From CALGDE01 sp964655355 (GTDB lineage: Bacteria > Cyanobacteriota > Cyanobacteriia > CACIAM-69d): a DNA stretch of 64,000 bases. Below the pieces are notes generated by a model. That model worked only from the letters and a program-made list of their open reading frames with translations, made no database searches and was not told the origin of the DNA. Positions 18,497-26,852 of the stretch are shown piece after piece; position 1 is the first letter of the stretch, and every line of letters starts with the position of its first letter. Where the stretch lies: positions 72,610 to 136,609 of the forward strand of contig CAZZMD010000003.1 in NCBI GenBank assembly GCA_964655355.1. Reading direction: 5' to 3'. The translations under genes were made by a program, and so were the position numbers.

Positions 18497-19333
18497 CTAG
18501 AGCGGCCCTCGGGGAGAACACACCACCCGAAAACCGATGTAGTCGTTATGGCGATCGCGCGAGGCGTAGAAGTGATACGCCGACCGACAGCATCTCGGAC
18601 CGTTAAGCCAGGAGGCACTGCGTAGCAGCCTGGGCCTGTTTCTACCTGTTAACTCTTCATCATCAATCCAGGCACTGCCATCAATGGGGGCTCCTTCATA
18701 GCTATCATGCCAGTCGTCTTCGCACCATTCATATACATTGCCGCTCATATCGCGCAATCCCCAAGGATTGGAGGGATGGTCCCATACACTTGTGGTCTCG
18801 CCTTTACTCTCGCCCGCTGGACTCTCACCAAATTCTGAGCCGTTGTAGTTCGCTACTTCAGTGGAAATATAGTGCCCGAAGTAGAAGGGGGTGGTGGTCC
18901 CGGCACGACAGGCATATTCCCACTCTGCTTCGCTAGGCAGTCGATAAAGACGATCAGTGTGGTTCGATAGCCGCTTACAAAATTCTTGAGCATCATCCCA
19001 ACTTACCCGCTCCACCGGGCGATCACCCCCCTTGAAACGGGACGGGGCTGGGTCTAGCTTTTGCTCAACTTGGTCATAGCCTGCCACCATTCGCCACTGC
19101 GCCTGGGTGACCGGAGTGCGTCCCAGAAAGAACTCGAGCACCGTCACTGCATGCTGAGGATGTTCAGCGCTATACGCTCCCTCTTCTCCCTCCGGAGCCC
19201 CCATCAGAAAGCTTCCACCGGGGATAAGCACCATATCTAGCCGAATATCATCCCCTAGGGGCTCATAGAAATGCTGACCGGTGCGTTGGTAGCGGCGGGT
19301 GGCGACGCGGCGGCGGGGGCTTCCGTCTGACAT
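18497..19333 (-). CDS. FGE-sulfatase (formylglycine-generating enzyme) fold protein with DGR-like variable tail, copy 1
   Basis: A 278-residue FGE-fold (C-type-lectin-like) protein. Landmarks are MVLIPGGSFLMGAPEGEEG, PVTQAQWRMV, RPVERVSWDDAQEFCKRLS, YRLPSEAEWEYACRAGT, NPWGLRDMSGNVYEWCEDDW and the end IGFRVVCS. The active-site Cys pair of true FGE (one in GGS-x-C, one five residues on) is not complete: only the second, in CCRSA, lines up. A binding rather than oxidase role is likelier. The final SW...IGFRVVCS segment varies strongly against copy 2 at first and second codon bases (see the separate entry). It starts 100 bases upstream of the Trypco1 gene. FGE-fold domains are established DGR targets. 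Confidence 0.85.
   Translation of the reverse strand: MSDGSPRRRVATRRYQRTGQHFYEPLGDDIRLDMVLIPGGSFLMGAPEGEEGAYSAEHPQHAVTVLEFFLGRTPVTQAQWRMVAGYDQVEQKLDPAPSRFKGGDRPVERVSWDDAQEFCKRLSNHTDRLYRLPSEAEWEYACRAGTTTPFYFGHYISTEVANYNGSEFGESPAGESKGETTSVWDHPSNPWGLRDMSGNVYEWCEDDWHDSYEGAPIDGSAWIDDEELTGRNRPRLLRSASWLNGPRCCRSAYHFYASRDRHNDYIGFRVVCSPRGPL
18516..18613 (-). repeat. Putative DGR variable region 1 (C-terminus of FGE copy 1)
   Basis: This 98-base block aligns without gaps to 19441-19538. Of 24 mismatches, 21 fall on codon positions 1 or 2, many at sites that read AAC/AAT-like in one copy. The right arm (18516-18538, 23 bases, coding IGFRVVC plus two bases) and the central TGTCGGTCGGCG are identical in both, including synonymous bases, while other parts of the two genes differ at synonymous sites. 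This is the pattern expected after adenine-directed retrohoming from a shared template. Confidence 0.65.
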
Positions 19334-19433
19334 GGTGAAGGACAGATTTGATTTTTAGACAAGATCGCCAGACTCTTCAGCAGACCTATCAAGCTCAGCG
19401 ACTTCTTAAATCATAAGTTGCTCAAGAATCAAC

Positions 19434-20258
19434 TCACAGGGAACACACCACCCGAAAACCGATGTTGTAGTCACGGACCTCGCGCAAGATGCAGTAGCGA
19501 AACGCCGACCGACAGTCTGCCGGATAACTGCGCCAGGACCCACCGCGCAACAGCTTTCTAGGTGAGCTTGTTGAGTTGCCATAAACCCAGGCACTGCCAT
19601 CATTGGGAGCTTCCTCATAGGTCTCGTGCCAACCGTCTTCGCACCACTCCCACACATTTCCGTGCATATCCTGTAGACCCCACTCATTCGCAGGGAAAAT
19701 TCCCACCTCCGTCGTCTCCTGTCGGTCCTCCCCCTTAGCACCTTCTCCGTAGACATAATTGCCACGGTAATTAGCGACACTTGAATTTATGGTCTCACCA
19801 AAATGAAACGGCATGGCGCTCCCAGCACGGCAGGCATATTCCCATTCCGCCTCGCTCGGCAATCGATAATCACGCCCCGTCTTAATGGACAGCCGACGAC
19901 AAAACTCTTGAGCCTCATCCCAACTCACCCGCTCTACGGGACGATTAGCCCCTTTGAAATGGGACGGGTCTTGGTCTAACTCTCGGTCAACTTGGTCATA
20001 GCCTGCCACCACCCGCCATTGCTCTTGAGTCACCACACAACGACCCATAAAAAACGGCGACACACTCACCTCATGCTGAGGGCGTTCACTCTCTAAACTT
20101 TCGTCCTCCGACTTCGGCGATCCCATGACGAAAGTCCCCCCAGGGATTTGCATCATCGTCAACCTTGCTCCATCCCCTAAATCCTCATGAAAACCTTGAT
20201 TACTGTCGCGGTATCGACGCAATGTAAGCAGCAAAACATTGGATGGGGAATCAGCCAT
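19434..20258 (-). CDS. FGE-sulfatase fold protein with DGR-like variable tail, copy 2
   Basis: A 274-residue paralogue of the downstream gene with the same FGE landmarks: MMQIPGGTFVMGSPKSEDE, RPQHEVSVSPFFMGR, PVERVSWDEAQEFCRRLS, YRLPSEAEWEYACRAGS, NEWGLQDMHGNVWEWCEDGW, LLRGGSWRSYPADCRSA and IGFRVVCSL. It again lacks the first catalytic Cys of active FGE. It is the first gene of the minus-strand conflict operon; 189 bases separate it from the divergent mazG frame, and the operon promoter should lie there. The N-termini of both copies (ATRRYQRTGQHFYEPLGD, LLTLRRYRDSNQGFHEDLGD) resemble the sequence that follows the FEFEVVTV-type linker in proteins where FGE is fused to a vWA part, so these may be detached effectors or sensors. 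Confidence 0.85.
   Translation of the reverse strand: MADSPSNVLLLTLRRYRDSNQGFHEDLGDGARLTMMQIPGGTFVMGSPKSEDESLESERPQHEVSVSPFFMGRCVVTQEQWRVVAGYDQVDRELDQDPSHFKGANRPVERVSWDEAQEFCRRLSIKTGRDYRLPSEAEWEYACRAGSAMPFHFGETINSSVANYRGNYVYGEGAKGEDRQETTEVGIFPANEWGLQDMHGNVWEWCEDGWHETYEEAPNDGSAWVYGNSTSSPRKLLRGGSWRSYPADCRSAFRYCILREVRDYNIGFRVVCSL
19441..19538 (-). repeat. Putative DGR variable region 2 (C-terminus of FGE copy 2)
   Basis: This is the partner of 18516-18613. The arm at 19441-19463 is identical to the arm of copy 1. Variable codons include CGC/CTT, TAT/GGT, GCA/AGA, GAC/TGC, TTT/TAT, CGC/CAC, TAC/TTC, TGC/TAC, ATC/GCC, GTC/CGC, CGT/CAT, GAC/AAC, TAC/GAC and AAC/TAC (copy 2/copy 1). No template repeat or reverse transcriptase gene is in the window. 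Confidence 0.65.
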
Positions 20259-20471
20259 GGAAAGGGAGCCGAGCGGGAGTCTATTCTCAACATCATACGT
20301 TTACATACCTGCCCCCTCAGGATTGCCCATGCCGTGCGACTGGGCGATCGCGTCCTATCCTCGCGCCCTAACCAACCCTGGCTTAGAGCAGAGATCCCGC
20401 TAAGATCCGTAAGCAGGATTTGTAAACAGGATCCATAAACAGAATTTGTGAAAATTAGCGTTGATCCCTTT

Positions 20472-20500
20472 GATTTAGGATCTAGTGATTTAGGATCTAG
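20472..20500. repeat. 15-bp tandem repeat, two copies
   Basis: GATTTAGGATCTAGT at 20472-20486 is repeated as GATTTAGGATCTAG at 20487-20500. It lies just upstream of the preferred mazG start and would encode the low-complexity DLGSSDLGSS if translation began earlier. It resembles other GGATCT-rich repeats at 29.8 kb and 32.2 kb. Confidence 0.65.
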
Positions 20501-20504
20501 CCCC

Positions 20505-21404
20505 ATGGTTTCTCCCCCCGTCCCCCAGCCCCCGTCCACCCCCTCTGATTGGGTTGATCCCCATGCCATGATCGAAACCTTGGCAGCAATGCAGCGGTTG
20601 ATTGAGGTGGTAGCGCAACTGCGATCGCCCGAGGGGGGCTGCCCTTGGGATTTAGCGCAAACGGCGGAGACCCTAACCCCTTACATCATTGAGGAAGCGT
20701 ACGAGACGGTAGACGCGATCCAGGGGGGCGATCGCTCGGCCATGGCGGAGGAGTTGGGGGATTTGCTGTTGCAAGTGGTGTTACAGGCGCAGATTGCCCA
20801 GGAGGCGGACGCGTTTGATTTGGGGGCGATCGCCAATGGCATTACCGATAAACTGATTCGCCGCCACCCCCATGTTTTCGGCGATGGAGATGCCAAGACG
20901 ACCGATGAGGTGCGGCAAACCTGGGAAGCCATCAAGGCTCAGGAAAAGGGGGAAACCGTTGAGGAGCGCCAAAAGCTAAGTCGCAAACTGGACCGCTATG
21001 CGCGATCGCTACCACCGCTGATGGGGACCTTGAAAATTTCAAAGAAGGCAGCAAAAGCAGGGTTTGAGTGGGAAACCCTTGAGGATGTGTGGGAAAAATT
21101 CCACGAGGAAGTGGATGAATTAAAGGAGGCGATCGCCGAGTCTGACCTTGAGCATCAGGAATCGGAGTTGGGGGATGTGTTGTTTGCCCTAAGCCAGGTC
21201 GCCCGCTGGCAAAATTTGGATCCGTCCATCGCCTTGACGAAAACCAACCATAAATTTGTGAAGCGATTGCAGTTGATGGAAACCCTCAGCGATCGCCCCC
21301 TAGAGGAACACACCCTCGCCGAACTGGACGAGCTGTGGAATCAAGCCAAAGCTAAAATCCGTGCCGCGATCGCCGCGAATCAAGGCAACGTCGATGCCCA
21401 CTAA
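20505..21404 (+). CDS. mazG: Nucleoside triphosphate pyrophosphohydrolase MazG
   Basis: MazG hydrolyses (d)NTPs to the monophosphate and pyrophosphate, cleaning the nucleotide pool. Two MazG domains are visible. The first has CPWDLAQTAETLTPYIIEEAYETVDAI with the metal-binding EExxE followed by EELGDLLLQVV (ExxxD). The second has FHEEVDELKEAI ... ESELGDVLFALSQVARW. The KISKKAAKAGFEWE link between them is also typical. The frame opens at 20448, but the first residues come from a tandem repeat, so ATG 20505 (299 residues) or Met at 20568 is likelier. It is divergent from the conflict operon and stops nine bases before the end of the GGDEF/EAL gene. Confidence 0.93.
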   Translation: MVSPPVPQPPSTPSDWVDPHAMIETLAAMQRLIEVVAQLRSPEGGCPWDLAQTAETLTPYIIEEAYETVDAIQGGDRSAMAEELGDLLLQVVLQAQIAQEADAFDLGAIANGITDKLIRRHPHVFGDGDAKTTDEVRQTWEAIKAQEKGETVEERQKLSRKLDRYARSLPPLMGTLKISKKAAKAGFEWETLEDVWEKFHEEVDELKEAIAESDLEHQESELGDVLFALSQVARWQNLDPSIALTKTNHKFVKRLQLMETLSDRPLEEHTLAELDELWNQAKAKIRAAIAANQGNVDAH

Positions 21405-21413
21405 AAATGCCCA

Positions 21414-24400
21414 CTAAATCGACTTCTTCAAGCTAGCACTCACCCTCATTGAGCATTGCTTAGCAGCGGAAAAAAAGCGTTCTTCAACATCCTCAGGACT
21501 CAAAGGGGGCGAGAAAAAATACCCTTGCCCTAGCTGACAACCCAGTTCCCGAAGATATTGCAGCTGCTGTAGGGTTTCAATTCCTTCTGCAACGGTGCTT
21601 AATCCTAACTGATTACTCAGGGTTAAAATCGTACTCGCCACTTTACTATTACGATGCTCTGGATCAAGCTCACTAATAAATGAACGATCAATTTTCAAAC
21701 TATGAACCGGAAGACGGTGTAGGTAATTAAGAGATGAGTAACCGGTGCCAAAATCGTCGATACTCAGCTGAACTTGCCGCGCTGCAATCTGCGATAGAAC
21801 ATTGATCGTTTGTTCGATGTCTTCAATCAGCATCGTCTCCGTAATTTCGAGGGTAATTGAACTCCCCGGCAGCTGTGTTTCTTCCAGAACGTCGTCAATA
21901 TTTTGAATAAGCGTGCCCCTGCGGAGATCACAGACGGACAAGTTAATGCTGGCCTTTAGGAAGTCTTCCCCAGGGAACTGCCGGTTCCAGGTCGCAATCT
22001 GCTGGCAGGCATGGTGCATGACCCAAGCATCGATTTGCTCGACTAAACCAATCTCCTCTGCGATCGGTATAAACTCGTCTGGATAAGTGAGTCCCCGGCT
22101 CGGATGCTGCCAGCGAACTAACACTTCAAATCCAATCAACCGACATTCATTTAAATCAATGATGGGCTGATAGTGAATCACAAATTCTTCCCTAGCAAGG
22201 GCCTTACGGAGATCCGTCTCTAGGGTTAGCCGATTGATGGCCTGGAGGTGCATCGCCGAATCAAAAAAGCTGTAGGAACTTCCCTGTCGCTCCTTTGCGC
22301 GATACATCGCAATATCGGCATCGCGAATTAAATCAGTGGCATTGTTATAGCTCTGATCCCCGACCACAATACCAACACTGAAACTGGCAAAGATACTACG
22401 GCCATTAATCAGAATGGGCTCTTTAAAGTCATTCAGAATACGCTCAGTAACCTGAATAACATCATCAACACCATCGACATTCTCGACCAGTAGGATAAAT
22501 TCATCCCCCCCAAGACGGGCCACTAAGTCCATCTCTCGTAAGCGTCTTTTGAGACGCTGGGCGATCGTCACAAGCAATTGATCGCCAACAGCATGGCCCA
22601 GACTATCGTTGATGATCTTGAATCGATCAAGGTCAATAAACAGAACCGCATATCGATAATCTCCCATCCTTTTGGCTCGACTAATGGCCAGTTCAATTCG
22701 CTCCAATAGCAGCGTTCGATTGGGAAGTTCGGTCAACGGATCATGCAAGGAATTATGAACAATTAAAGCTTGAGTTTCCTTTAAATCACTGATATCCCGA
22801 CAGACAGAAATCAATAGATCTTCTTCCGTTAACGTCAGCGAAATTCCTTGGGGAAAGATAGACCCATCCTGGCGTGCCCCCACAGCTTCCCCCTGCCAAA
22901 CGCGATTCATCGTCAGCTGAGGTAAGATACTTTCTTCAAACCGACGAATCTCTGCCGGTGGATACAGGGATTGCCAACTTTGGCCAATCAGACTCTCAAT
23001 ATTCTCGAAGCCAAATAGGTTTAGATAGGCTCGATTCGCATAAAGATATTTGCCATTTTCTAAAATCCCAATTCCATCAACAGCAGCTTCGATCGTTGCC
23101 AGCTGTCGTTTGATTGCCAACTCTGATCGTTGGCGTTCTAGTTCCGCAGCGGCTCGAGCACCAAATACTCGCAGCAGGGATTCTGCACGTTCTGGGTTAA
23201 GAATGCGAGATTGATCAAGGATAAAAAGGACCCCAATAATATGATCCTGGGAATCATATAGTGCAATTCCCATATAGCTTTCAGCTTGCATTTCAGCCAA
23301 AATCAAACTATCTGGAAACTCATTTCGGATACCCTGTTCGCAGTAGTATCCCCCCTCTTTTAAAACTAATTCACAGGGCGTGTCTGCCAGGGTATGAGTC
23401 TGACTTTGAGAGAGGGATCCGTTATTCCAGACCGCAATTGTTTCCAATTCATCTTCTCCGAATTGAGCAACCGTTGCAGAAGAAACATTAAGTGTGAGCG
23501 CAATATGCTCAACCAATGCCGGAAAAAAATCTTGCCCTGTTTTTGCGGCTGTTCCCTCCACTAGATTCTGCAGGGCCAGCTCAGCCTGTTTGCGATCGCT
23601 GATATCCGTTATGGTTCCGACATATCCAATCACCTGCCCAGCGTCATCCATTTCAGGCACAGATTGGGTATAAACCCACCGCGCGGTGCCATCCGGCCAT
23701 TGAAAGCGATACTCGAGCTGGAAGAGGGTATCGTTCGCGATTGACTGAAGCCATGCCGCCACCACGCGATCGCGATCCTCAGCATGTAATGCCGCTTCCC
23801 ATTGATCGCCCATCAAGCCCTCTGGCTCACGGCCACAAATCTCACAGCAGCGATTATTGACATAAACACAATTCCCCTCCACATCAGTCCGAAAGATTCC
23901 GACGGGAGCCGCTGCCGCCAAAGATGCGTATCGCTCTTCACTGGCCCTAAGGGAAAGTTCACGCTCTCGGAGTTCAACCGTACGCTCTGCAACTTTGGCC
24001 TCTAGGGATTGGTTCAATTGCTCTAAGGCCGTCGTTGCCCATTGACGTTCCATTTCAGCCCCGGCGCGGTCAGCAAACACCTTCAATATCTGCTCTGCAC
24101 GCTGGGGATTTTGGATCAGATCCGTGTGGAAAATGCACAAATCACCGATAATTTCCCCTTGAGTATTACGAATAGCAACCCCTAGGCAACTCTGGGCATC
24201 TAATTCGACTAATGCATCATCTTTTGGGAACATTGCTTGGACGGAATGCTCGCAATATAACCGCCCTTCATCCAATACCTTTTGACAGGGCGTTTCACTG
24301 GGATTATAGGACCATCCCAACGGCAAAATGTCGTTAGGCCAAAATGCCAAAATCGTCATCTCATCCGGTTGGGTTCTGGCGGCAACAAAGACATATGAGA

Positions 24401-26285
24401 CATTTAAGGCGTCACTAATATACTGGACAAGCGCTGGGAAAAAATCCTGTCCCACAGTGGCAGCTGTGCCCGCAATCAAGTTTTCCAGCGCTTGCTCCGC
24501 CTGCTTACGATCTGTAATATCTCGACCGACCGCCTGATACTCAAGAAATTGCCCAGCTTCGTCAAATAGAGCCCGATGGGTCCACTGATGCCAACAGAAT
24601 TCCCCGCGAGGGGTGGGGATAAAATACTCACAAATATCAACAGGCTTATCAATGGATAAACCCTCAAGGCTATCTAGAAGGAGGCCTTGAACCACCTCCG
24701 GGAGCATCGAAAAAAAGCATTGTCCAAACAACTCATCCGGCGACTTTTTAAAGTGTTGACAGTAGGCATCGTTCACAAAAGTCAGCGTTCCGTCAGGGGC
24801 AAAGCGGCAAATTAATTCCGTTTGGTCAGAGAGAATGCCTTGATAGTAAGCACGACTGGCCTGAAGTTCGGCCGTGCGCACTTCCACTTTGACCTCCAGA
24901 TCTTGGTTGAGTTTCTCGAGCTCAATCTGCGCATGTTGTCTTTCCAGCTCGGCGGCACAACGAGCCGCAAAGACTTGCAAAAGTTGCTCTGAATATTGTG
25001 GGCGCTGGATTGGCTTAGCATCAAAAATACACAGTAATCCGATCACTGCACCTTGGCTATTGTGCAAGGCGACCCCCAGGTAGCTCGTAATATTTCGCTC
25101 AATTAGAAATTCATCGTTCGGAAAATCATAGTTAACGGACTGATCGCAGTAAATTTTCCCTTGTTGTAATGCCTTAGAACAGGGCTGTTGATTTGGGCTT
25201 TCTACTTTGTAGGTAAACGTGGGTAATAAGCAACCTTCCCCCCATGCTGCGATCACTTCAAGATAATCATCATCTGTTAGCTTTGAAACGAGGGCATAGG
25301 AGACCTGTAGCGCTGTGGCGATATTGCGTACTAGGGCAGGAAAAAAGTCCTGTCCTGTCGTCGCTGCGGTGTCAACAATCAAGCTTTTGAGGGCAAGATC
25401 AGCTTGTTTTCGCTCAGTAATATCAAGGGATGTTCCAAATAAACGGACGACTTGCCCCTGGGCATCTCGTTCTGTCTCTGCTCGGCACTCGTGGTGACAG
25501 ACCTTACCATCGGGGCGAGTAACACTGAATTCGACCATGTAAGGGGTTCCGTCAACAATGGCTTGCTCAACGCACTGCTGCAATGTTTGGCGATCCTCCT
25601 CTCGAAGCATCGCTAAATATTCGGGATAGGAGGGGGCTGTTGATGCAGGGTCCAGCCCATACATACGAAACATTTGGGGGGACCAGGTGATGGTTTGGGT
25701 GGGGATATCAAATGCCCAGTGACCCACCTTTGCCAATTGCTGCAGTTCTAGTAGGAGTGATTCGCTGCGACGTAATTGTTCATCCGCTTGATGGCGTTCG
25801 ATCGCGATTCCTGCCAAACGAGCGACCTGGGAAATACCATCGAGTTCGGCGGTTGTGGGCGATCGCACCCCTTGGTGATATAACCCCAAAGTGCCTAGGA
25901 TCTGATCCTGTCGACCCATGATAGGGATAGACCAACAGGCTCGCAGATTAAACTTTGCGGCGATCGCCCTATAGCGCGGGGAAAAAGGAGACTTGGCAAT
26001 TTCGTCAGCAATAACTATCTTTTTGAGGCAGGCAGCTTTGCCACAGGGGCTAATTGCCTCATCGATCAATATTCCATCAATAAACTGACTTAATTCATCC
26101 GGTAGGTGGGGAGCAATCTGCAAACCCAGTCTTTGCCGCTGTTGAGTATCAATAACTGAGATTGTACAAATAGTATTTGTCAGTCGATTTGTGATCGCTT
26201 CAACAACCCCATGGAAAACATCTTTGAGGGGAGCACCTATGGCAATTTTTTCGAGCAATGTGTCCATGGGATCTTGGGGAAACAT
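21414..26285 (-). CDS. Multi-sensor GAF/PAS diguanylate cyclase-phosphodiesterase (GGDEF-EAL)
   Basis: A 1623-residue cyclic-di-GMP enzyme. An N-terminal GAF (about 1-190) is followed by alternating PAS and GAF units, PAS-GAF-PAS-GAF-PAS-GAF-PAS. The three later GAF units share a repeated opening (TAATTGQDFFPALV, TAATVGQDFFPALV, TAAKTGQDFFPALV), so they arose by internal duplication. Coiled-coil segments (LEKLNQDLEVKVEVRTAEL and LEQLNQSLEAKVAERTVEL) join some units. The GGDEF domain has ARLGGDEFIL with an RxxD inhibitory site five residues earlier (REMD). The EAL domain has FEVLVRWQHP and DDFGTGYSSL, so both activities look intact. No membrane helices: it is a soluble sensor. GAF cysteines capable of bilin binding are not obvious. 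It stands alone on the minus strand. Confidence 0.93.
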   Translation of the reverse strand: MFPQDPMDTLLEKIAIGAPLKDVFHGVVEAITNRLTNTICTISVIDTQQRQRLGLQIAPHLPDELSQFIDGILIDEAISPCGKAACLKKIVIADEIAKSPFSPRYRAIAAKFNLRACWSIPIMGRQDQILGTLGLYHQGVRSPTTAELDGISQVARLAGIAIERHQADEQLRRSESLLLELQQLAKVGHWAFDIPTQTITWSPQMFRMYGLDPASTAPSYPEYLAMLREEDRQTLQQCVEQAIVDGTPYMVEFSVTRPDGKVCHHECRAETERDAQGQVVRLFGTSLDITERKQADLALKSLIVDTAATTGQDFFPALVRNIATALQVSYALVSKLTDDDYLEVIAAWGEGCLLPTFTYKVESPNQQPCSKALQQGKIYCDQSVNYDFPNDEFLIERNITSYLGVALHNSQGAVIGLLCIFDAKPIQRPQYSEQLLQVFAARCAAELERQHAQIELEKLNQDLEVKVEVRTAELQASRAYYQGILSDQTELICRFAPDGTLTFVNDAYCQHFKKSPDELFGQCFFSMLPEVVQGLLLDSLEGLSIDKPVDICEYFIPTPRGEFCWHQWTHRALFDEAGQFLEYQAVGRDITDRKQAEQALENLIAGTAATVGQDFFPALVQYISDALNVSYVFVAARTQPDEMTILAFWPNDILPLGWSYNPSETPCQKVLDEGRLYCEHSVQAMFPKDDALVELDAQSCLGVAIRNTQGEIIGDLCIFHTDLIQNPQRAEQILKVFADRAGAEMERQWATTALEQLNQSLEAKVAERTVELRERELSLRASEERYASLAAAAPVGIFRTDVEGNCVYVNNRCCEICGREPEGLMGDQWEAALHAEDRDRVVAAWLQSIANDTLFQLEYRFQWPDGTARWVYTQSVPEMDDAGQVIGYVGTITDISDRKQAELALQNLVEGTAAKTGQDFFPALVEHIALTLNVSSATVAQFGEDELETIAVWNNGSLSQSQTHTLADTPCELVLKEGGYYCEQGIRNEFPDSLILAEMQAESYMGIALYDSQDHIIGVLFILDQSRILNPERAESLLRVFGARAAAELERQRSELAIKRQLATIEAAVDGIGILENGKYLYANRAYLNLFGFENIESLIGQSWQSLYPPAEIRRFEESILPQLTMNRVWQGEAVGARQDGSIFPQGISLTLTEEDLLISVCRDISDLKETQALIVHNSLHDPLTELPNRTLLLERIELAISRAKRMGDYRYAVLFIDLDRFKIINDSLGHAVGDQLLVTIAQRLKRRLREMDLVARLGGDEFILLVENVDGVDDVIQVTERILNDFKEPILINGRSIFASFSVGIVVGDQSYNNATDLIRDADIAMYRAKERQGSSYSFFDSAMHLQAINRLTLETDLRKALAREEFVIHYQPIIDLNECRLIGFEVLVRWQHPSRGLTYPDEFIPIAEEIGLVEQIDAWVMHHACQQIATWNRQFPGEDFLKASINLSVCDLRRGTLIQNIDDVLEETQLPGSSITLEITETMLIEDIEQTINVLSQIAARQVQLSIDDFGTGYSSLNYLHRLPVHSLKIDRSFISELDPEHRNSKVASTILTLSNQLGLSTVAEGIETLQQLQYLRELGCQLGQGYFFSPPLSPEDVEERFFSAAKQCSMRVSASLKKSI

Positions 26286-26852
26286 TCAACAGACAGTTAT
26301 AAAAGGAAAAAAAATTGTTGGACACATTTTTTGGACACAAAATATCAGAGTATCAGAACAAATAGGTTTCAATCGCTCATGTTCGAGGAAGACGCGGTTA
26401 GTCGCCATGGGAGGCTTACCCTGATCCCCAAACCATTAATGGGAGTAGAACAAGCTTGATTTCTGAATATATTAGGGTAGCGGAGCCGGGGATGCTCGTT
26501 ACACGATTAGCCCACCCTATTTTTGCCCCATCTGCTGCCATGCTGATACGGCGTTCTCCGGAGCGACAGGATCATCAGGTCATCTTTAGTTGCCATGGGG
26601 CTCGAAGCCCGCTCACTCATCCTGAGGAGGAGCACAGCCCGAGTAGGAATTATTGATTTAGAAATTTATTGATGTAAGAACTATTGATATAGGAACTGAT
26701 GTAGAAACTATTGATATTGACCATTGACATTGATTGATATTGATCGATGGGGGATGATGCGCCCAATTGCTATGCCGCAGGATGCCGCATCGGCCCGCAA
26801 GCTTCCCAGAAAATCTTATATCTCCCGATCCCCTTAGCCCCCAAGAGTCACC
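26286..26852. other. Intergenic region with AT-rich ATTGAT repeats
   Basis: No gene is supported in these 567 bases. From 26646 to 26746 the sequence is a degenerate array in which ATTGAT recurs at least six times with 10-16 base spacing and few other motifs. The rest shows no hairpin or coding signal that I can defend. Promoters for the GGDEF/EAL gene (minus) and the LD-carboxypeptidase (plus) should lie here. Confidence 0.5.

Noticed and set aside
12293..20258. A reverse transcriptase or template repeat next to the FGE genes
   Set aside because: None of the genes in the window has reverse-transcriptase motifs, and I found no adenine-rich copy of the 98-base block. A DGR, if real, must act from elsewhere.
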